Source: Candidatus Flavonifractor merdavium (GTDB taxonomy: Bacteria > Bacillota > Clostridia > Oscillospirales > Oscillospiraceae). From it: DNA of 64,000 nucleotides. Location of the stretch: assembly GCA_019119335.1 (NCBI GenBank), contig DWXF01000022.1:21841-85840 (forward strand), read 5' to 3'. Each line of letters starts with the position of its first letter. The stretch's first letter is position 1. The notes beneath the pieces were generated by a model. The model saw nothing but the letters and a program-made list of their open reading frames with translations. It had not been told where the DNA came from and did not search any database. Of the stretch, positions 59,812-64,000 are shown piece after piece. Made by a program: the position numbers and the translations under genes.

Positions 59812-61127
59812 GGACTTGCCGGAGCACGTTTCAGGCTGCGGAAATACCAAAGCAGGAAGCAGAGGGTAAACACCAGGCAAAGCCCCTCGGAGAGCAGGGG
59901 GGAGAGCCAGATACCCGTGTCCCGGAACAGGGAGGAGAGCGCCACCAGAGAGCCGGAGATCAGCACCAGACTCCGTCCAAAGGAGATGGTGAGGGCGGGC
60001 ACGGGATGCTCCATGGCGGTGAAGAAGCCGGAGACCACCACGTTGAAGCCCATGACCAGGAAGGACAGGGAGTAGAGCCGCAGGGCGTTGGCGGTGTAGT
60101 CAAACAGCGGGTCGCCGGACTCCAGGAACAGCCCCACGATAGGCCCGGCGAAGAGCTGACAGATGAGGAAAAAGCCCAGTCCCGCCGCTGCCACCAGCCG
60201 CACGCCGTAGGTCAGGAACCTGTGGCACAGGGGCCGCTCTCCCGCCCCCAGATGGAAGCTGGACAGGGGCTGAATGCCGTGGGCGGTGCCGATCATGGTC
60301 ATGAGCACCAGGGTATTGACATAGCTGATGATGGTGTAGGAGGTGAGGGCGTCCTCCCCGATCACCGACAGAATGATCTGGTTGAACAGGAAAATCACAA
60401 ACCCGTTGGAAAACTCGCTGAGTCCGTCGGACACGCCCAGAGGGATGATCCGGCGGTAAGCGCCCAGGTCAAATTTGAATTTGCCGAACCGCAGAGGCTC
60501 CCGATGGGTAAGGAAGTAGATCACGAATACAATGGTGGAGGTGACCTGGGCCAGGCCGGTGGCCAGCGCGGCGCCCCATACGCCCCAGTGGAAGTGCATC
60601 ACGAACACATAGTCCAGCACCACATTCATGATCGAGCAGGATAGCACGCCGATGGTGCTGACGTGGGGGGCGCCGTCCGCCTTCACCTGCACTTCCAGAT
60701 TGTAGGACACGGTGAAAAAGACGGAGAAACAGGCGATGATGCCCACGTACTCCTTCACCAGGGGGAGCAGGTCTCCGCTGGCCCCCAGAAAGAGGGCCAC
60801 CCGCTCCAGATTCAGCAGCACCGCCGCCGTCAGAACCAGGGAGATTACGATGACCACGAACAGGTTCTGGTTAAAATAGTTGCGGGCTTTTTCCTTGTCC
60901 CCCTGCCCCAGGGCCAGGGACAGGACGGTGGAGGTGCCGGTGGCCAGCAGGATGCCGATGGTGAACACCAGGGAGACAAAGGGCATGGACAGATTGACCG
61001 CGCCCAGGGCATGGCTGCCCACCCCGTGGGCCACGAAAATGCCGTCTACCATGGTGTACAGGGAGAAGATCCACATGGAGACGATGGACGGGATGGTAAA
61101 CTTGAAAAATTTGCTTACTAAGTTCAA
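59793..61127 (-). CDS. MATE family efflux transporter
   Basis: 444 residues with 12 predicted membrane helices. MATE features include PSIVSMWIFSLYTMVDGIFVAHGVG at the N-terminus and the internal repeat of the fold. Such pumps export drugs or cationic metabolites by Na+ or H+ antiport. It is divergent from a MerR regulator, and its promoter has the long 19-base spacer that MerR proteins activate. The last residues lie within the terminator stem. Confidence 0.92.
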   Translation of the reverse strand: MNLVSKFFKFTIPSIVSMWIFSLYTMVDGIFVAHGVGSHALGAVNLSMPFVSLVFTIGILLATGTSTVLSLALGQGDKEKARNYFNQNLFVVIVISLVLTAAVLLNLERVALFLGASGDLLPLVKEYVGIIACFSVFFTVSYNLEVQVKADGAPHVSTIGVLSCSIMNVVLDYVFVMHFHWGVWGAALATGLAQVTSTIVFVIYFLTHREPLRFGKFKFDLGAYRRIIPLGVSDGLSEFSNGFVIFLFNQIILSVIGEDALTSYTIISYVNTLVLMTMIGTAHGIQPLSSFHLGAGERPLCHRFLTYGVRLVAAAGLGFFLICQLFAGPIVGLFLESGDPLFDYTANALRLYSLSFLVMGFNVVVSGFFTAMEHPVPALTISFGRSLVLISGSLVALSSLFRDTGIWLSPLLSEGLCLVFTLCFLLWYFRSLKRAPASPEKSGA

Positions 61128-61150
61128 GGGTAAAACCTCCTCTTGGGACT

Positions 61151-61181
61151 ATGATAAACCCTCGAACCATCCGAGAGTCAA
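61151..61181 (-). promoter_or_regulatory. MerR-type promoter of the MATE gene, 19-base spacer
   Basis: On the minus strand, TTGACT and TATCAT are 19 bases apart. A dyad (ACCCTCG at 61158-61164 against CGAGAGT at 61172-61178, six of seven pairs) fills the spacer. Both are hallmarks of promoters that MerR-family regulators twist into activity. Confidence 0.8.
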
Positions 61182-61199
61182 GGGGAGGAGAGAAAAAAG

Positions 61200-62009
61200 T
61201 TGAAGGAATATTATCCGATCCACGAGCTGGCCAAATTGTTTGACCTCTGCCCGGATACGCTGCGCTACTATGAGGAGAAGGGGCTGCTCCATCCCACCCG
61301 GGGGGAGAACCGCTACCGGCGGTACGGTATCCAGGATATCTGTACGCTGAATATCATCCGTGCGCTCCGTGCGCTGGACCTGCCCACCGGAGAGATCCGG
61401 GGCTACCTGGAGCGCCGGTCGGTGGGGGAGACTCTGGAGCTGCTGGGCCGGGAGGAAGCGCTGCTTCGCCGGAGGATGGCGGAGCTGGAGTCCGCCTGCC
61501 GGGAGGCGGAGGAGCGCCGCCGGCGGCTGGAGCGGTATCGGGATGTGGAGGCCGGCCGGGTGGAGCTGGTGGAGGAGCTGGAGCGGCCCTATGTGTTTCT
61601 GGAAAAAGACTTTATTCTGGAAAAAGAGGTGGATTTTCAGCTCAAGCGCCTGGAGCAGCGCCATCAGGACTACATCCAGGTGATCGGCAGCCAGTGTATG
61701 GGGGCGGCCCTGGATGGGGAGAGCCTGAAGCAGGGGATTTATAACCACTTTTCCCGTGTGTTTTTCCTTACCAAGCCCGGCCTTCCCTTTGACGATGTGC
61801 TGCCCGCCGGGCGATATGCCAGGCTGTACTACCGTGGGGGCTATGACCGGCTGAACGAGCACCTGGAGGTCCTGCTGGCCGGAGTGGAGGAGGCCGGATA
61901 CCGGCCGGCCGGGGCGCCTTTGGAGCTCTATCGCATCGACGCCCACGACACCAATCAGGAGGAGGAGTATGTGACCGAACTGCAGGTATGGGTGACGGCC
62001 GCCGTATAA
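61200..62009 (+). CDS. MerR-family regulator with C-terminal effector-binding domain
   Basis: 269 residues. The MerR winged helix (YYPIHELAKLFDLCPDTLRYYEEKGLLHP) is at the N-terminus, a long dimerisation helix (about 75-125) follows, then a GyrI-like ligand-binding domain (about 125-269, as in BmrR). TTG start with GGGGAGG upstream. It probably senses hydrophobic or cationic compounds and activates the divergent MATE pump. Confidence 0.9.
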   Translation: MKEYYPIHELAKLFDLCPDTLRYYEEKGLLHPTRGENRYRRYGIQDICTLNIIRALRALDLPTGEIRGYLERRSVGETLELLGREEALLRRRMAELESACREAEERRRRLERYRDVEAGRVELVEELERPYVFLEKDFILEKEVDFQLKRLEQRHQDYIQVIGSQCMGAALDGESLKQGIYNHFSRVFFLTKPGLPFDDVLPAGRYARLYYRGGYDRLNEHLEVLLAGVEEAGYRPAGAPLELYRIDAHDTNQEEEYVTELQVWVTAAV

Positions 62010-62033
62010 GGACAAACCTTGTCGGAATACAGT
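62006..62033 (+). promoter_or_regulatory. Candidate sigma-E promoter of sigK
   Basis: ATAAG (62006-62010) and GAATACAGT (62025-62033) are about 14 bases apart, close to the mother-cell sigma-E pattern (ATATT, 14-15 bases, CATACAnT). sigK is sigma-E dependent in known sporeformers. Confidence 0.45.
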
Positions 62034-62053
62034 GGGACCAGGAGGTGTGACAG

Positions 62054-62419
62054 ATGGTTCCAGCCTGGATTCTGCTGATGCTCAACAACCTGTTTTTTAC
62101 CCTGCGTCTCTCCGGCGGCGTGACCGGTTCCTTTCCGCGGCCTCTGAAGGCGGAGGAGGAGCGGCGCTATCTGGAGCTTGCCGCGCAGGGAGATCTGGAG
62201 GCCCGCAACAAACTCATCGAGCACAACCTGCGTCTGGTGGCACATATTATTAAGAAGGGATGCGGCAAAAGGCAAATCGAAAGAGCTGAACAGGAGAGAT
62301 GGCCTTTTAGTGGGAATATAAAACAGGGGGTGCTATGGCGGGTTGCCATAACACTCCCTGTTTTTGTAATATGGAAGGTCCCTATTGCGTGGGGCCGATA
62401 TCCCTCAAAGCGGCCTTGA
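62054..62419 (+). pseudogene. sigK: sigK, N-terminal fragment, interrupted after codon 68
   Basis: The start (AGGAGGTGTGACAG then ATG) and residues 1-68 match sporulation sigma-K: a hydrophobic pro-like N-terminus, [21 protein letters not shown], and [19 protein letters not shown]. At 62257/62258 the match ends abruptly; the frame runs on for 53 unrelated residues through a terminator hairpin to 62419. Regions 2.2-4 of the sigma factor are missing. In several sporeformers sigK is split by a removable skin element; the position and the lower-GC DNA beyond fit that, but the other half and a recombinase lie outside the window. A permanent disruption is also possible. Confidence 0.85.
62319..62366. 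terminator. Terminator inside the sigK junction region
   Basis: About 18 pairs with one mismatch (AAACAGGGGGTG with ACTCCCTGTTT, inner TATGGC/GCCATA), then TTTTT. It serves both the broken sigK and the convergent glycosyltransferase gene. Confidence 0.85.
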
Positions 62420-63941
62420 GCCGTTGGACATCCTCATGCGTTCCCATACCCATTTCGTCCAGCTCTGACAAAACATTGGCGCATGCATCCCTGTTTTTCT
62501 CGTTGAAGTAGAACTCTGCCAGCTGCACCTTTCCAAACAGAAAGGCGGGGACCTGATTCACCAGTGCGGCAAGGGTCAGATATAGCTGCAGATAGGATTC
62601 CGTTCCATAGGAGACCTGATGGTTCATCAGCGCTTCTGTCATTTGATCCAGAACTTCAATGTGATGCCCCTTTATCAGAGCCGTACAAAGGGAGGGATAT
62701 TTCCGATAAAATTTGGCGTCGCGGATGGCAGACAGGGGATTTTCAGGAAGCAGTCCGGCGAGTATGCCGGGCAGGTCGAACTGCTTGGCGTACCGCCCTT
62801 GGGTAATTCGTTCTTCAAGGGCCAGGGCCAGCGATGTCAAGTCGTCCTGGAGGAAAAGGGACAGGAGGGCGGCGTCCTTTTGGCAGAGCTTCAGAAGCTC
62901 TTCAGAGGCATAGGCGCTGCATCGGGGACAGACCAGCCGCAGAATCGGGGGGAGTTCGTCAAAGTCCGTCCTGGCGCCCCGCTGGATGGCTGTGGATGCC
63001 AACTGACGCAGCATGTCGAGAAATGCCGTGCGCTCGTTGGAAGTACTCTGCAGTGCATCGGCAGTTTGTGGATGGGAGGCGATTTCCCCGCAGACCTTCA
63101 GCTTTTCATGCAGAGTATTCTGCGCGCCCAGCGCCAAACGGACAGACTCACCAATGGAGGCGAGATATACCCGCTTCAGCCAGTCCTTTTTGGGGGCGTC
63201 AAGGGCATTATGGCGCACTAAAAACGCGCGGATATGGTCGCAATAGGCCAGATTGGCCTCAAAGCGTCCGGGGTCGTATTGATTGGAGTTCATGGAGCTC
63301 CAGATCCGATAGTGGTACAGCGCGCTGTTGTCAATCCCGATCCGCTGGCACTTATTCAGATATTGCAGCATCAGTCTGGTGTCACCTGAGGCTCCGCCCA
63401 AGTGGCTTCCATCTAAACTGGCAAACAGCTCTGTGCGAAGGATGCTGGCCCATACTGTGCTGGGATAGATCCAAAATTGTGGATATGCCAGCGCGAACTG
63501 GGTTCTTGTCAGCACCGCAGGCTGTTCCAGCTTGCGCAGGACGCGGCTGGTTCCGGCTTCCTCAAAATCGGTGATGGTTCCAGTCAGGGCAATATCCAAC
63601 TGGTTTTTCTCTTGAAACCATAAGAGGCGTTCCAAATAATTTGGTTCCCACCAATCGTCCGCATCCAGTATAGCGAGCCATTTACAGCGGATATGTTTGG
63701 CCTGATTGATGAGCAGAGACAGGACCCCGCCGCTGCCATAGTTTTTTTCTTCATAAATGGGATGAACACGGGCATCTAGCCTGCTGTACGCTTCAATAAT
63801 CTGTTTGGTGCTGTCTGTACTCCCGTGATCGACAAGAACATACTCAAGGTTTTCATGGGTTTGTCCCAAGACGCTCTCTACCGTCTGCCGAAGGGTTTTC
63901 TCAGCATTATATGCGATTGTGACGCAAGCTACTTTTGTCAT
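62382..63941 (-). CDS. Family 2 glycosyltransferase with long C-terminal extension
   Basis: 519 residues. The GT-A domain (about 1-230) has [26 protein letters not shown] and the metal motif LDADDWWE. The remaining ~290 residues are helical, without a motif I recognise, and include a CPRC pair. Codon use and composition are less GC-rich than the upstream genes, in line with acquired DNA. It is convergent with the sigK fragment. Likely role is transfer of a sugar to a surface polymer or protein; donor and acceptor unknown. The last 59 bases of the window upstream of its start hold only its ribosome site (GGCGGGA). Confidence 0.85.
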   Translation of the reverse strand: MTKVACVTIAYNAEKTLRQTVESVLGQTHENLEYVLVDHGSTDSTKQIIEAYSRLDARVHPIYEEKNYGSGGVLSLLINQAKHIRCKWLAILDADDWWEPNYLERLLWFQEKNQLDIALTGTITDFEEAGTSRVLRKLEQPAVLTRTQFALAYPQFWIYPSTVWASILRTELFASLDGSHLGGASGDTRLMLQYLNKCQRIGIDNSALYHYRIWSSMNSNQYDPGRFEANLAYCDHIRAFLVRHNALDAPKKDWLKRVYLASIGESVRLALGAQNTLHEKLKVCGEIASHPQTADALQSTSNERTAFLDMLRQLASTAIQRGARTDFDELPPILRLVCPRCSAYASEELLKLCQKDAALLSLFLQDDLTSLALALEERITQGRYAKQFDLPGILAGLLPENPLSAIRDAKFYRKYPSLCTALIKGHHIEVLDQMTEALMNHQVSYGTESYLQLYLTLAALVNQVPAFLFGKVQLAEFYFNEKNRDACANVLSELDEMGMGTHEDVQRLKAALRDIGPTQ

Positions 63942-64000
63942 TTTCTATATCCCGCCTGGTATTCCGGCTTCAAGATAGCAAGGGAGATTTTATCTCCGAT

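Larger units (their letters stand above)
62258..64000. mobile_element. Left part of an insertion in sigK (skin-like or island), continuing beyond the window
   Basis: From the break in sigK the base composition falls towards about 50 % G+C, below the preceding genes. The only gene visible is a glycosyltransferase on the opposite strand. No recombinase, phage gene or attachment repeat can be seen before the window ends, so the element type is not settled. Confidence 0.5.

Noticed and set aside
62258..64000. Calling the sigK insertion an active skin prophage
   Set aside because: No recombinase, phage gene or second sigK half is visible within the window.

Overview
The window is a bacterial chromosome segment of roughly 60 % G+C. 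It looks like a spore-forming, Gram-positive-type anaerobe of the Clostridia, most likely the Oscillospiraceae (Flavonifractor/Lawsonibacter/Pseudoflavonifractor-like). The reasons are the spoIIA operon and sigK, a T-box valS leader, lipobox lipoproteins, strong AGGAGG ribosome sites, TTGACA-17-TATAAT promoters and several ferredoxin-type iron-sulfur proteins. The genus is an inference; no rRNA is present.

Layout. 1-7.4 kb: end of pyrB (with a PyrI-like zinc tail), an ECF sigma/membrane-protein pair, T-box valS, a lipoprotein, and spoIIAA-spoIIAB-sigF. 7.5-17.2 kb: a glycosyltransferase/GtrB/GtrA module, small unknowns, a DUF362 ferredoxin protein, cdd, a deacetylase lipoprotein, a Gx-transporter/NusG-II/ApbE flavinylation cluster and a membrane protein. 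17.2-26.4 kb: threonine aldolase, glnS, an ArsR/flavin reductase/thioredoxin redox operon, and a two-component system followed by PepSY secreted proteins. 26.4-29.5 kb: AlbA_2 and patatin proteins, three tRNA-Leu genes and two flavodoxin-like proteins. 29.5-42.3 kb: a cloverleaf hairpin element, then an amino-sugar/sialic-acid locus (YesL, SGNH hydrolase, sugar kinase, AGE-type epimerase, RpiR regulator, ABC transporter, nanA, nagB, nagA, ABC ATPase). 42.3-51.2 kb, mostly minus strand: DUF308, YbaK, thioesterase, uvrA, aldo/keto reductase, uvrB behind a LexA-like box, radC and pyrE. 51.3-59.8 kb: exporter, recD2, a 378-bp palindrome built of nested hairpins, a ribbon-helix-helix protein, comF, mreB, split transketolase and a HAD phosphatase. 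59.8-64 kb: divergent MATE/MerR pair, then the first 68 codons of sigK, broken where lower-GC DNA with a glycosyltransferase begins.

How genes work together. The amino-sugar locus encodes uptake, cleavage of sialic acid to ManNAc, epimerisation to GlcNAc, phosphorylation, deacetylation and deamination to fructose-6-phosphate. This is the route with an unphosphorylated epimerase step rather than NanK/NanE. The redox operon pairs thioredoxin with a reductase that lacks NADPH-binding motifs. SpoIIAA/AB/SigF form the forespore partner-switch, while the late mother-cell factor SigK is interrupted.

Most unusual parts: the interrupted sigK, two non-coding hairpin-rich elements (29,526-29,740 and 54,499-54,876), the pyridine-nucleotide-independent-looking thioredoxin reductase, and PyrB carrying a PyrI zinc domain without the allosteric domain.
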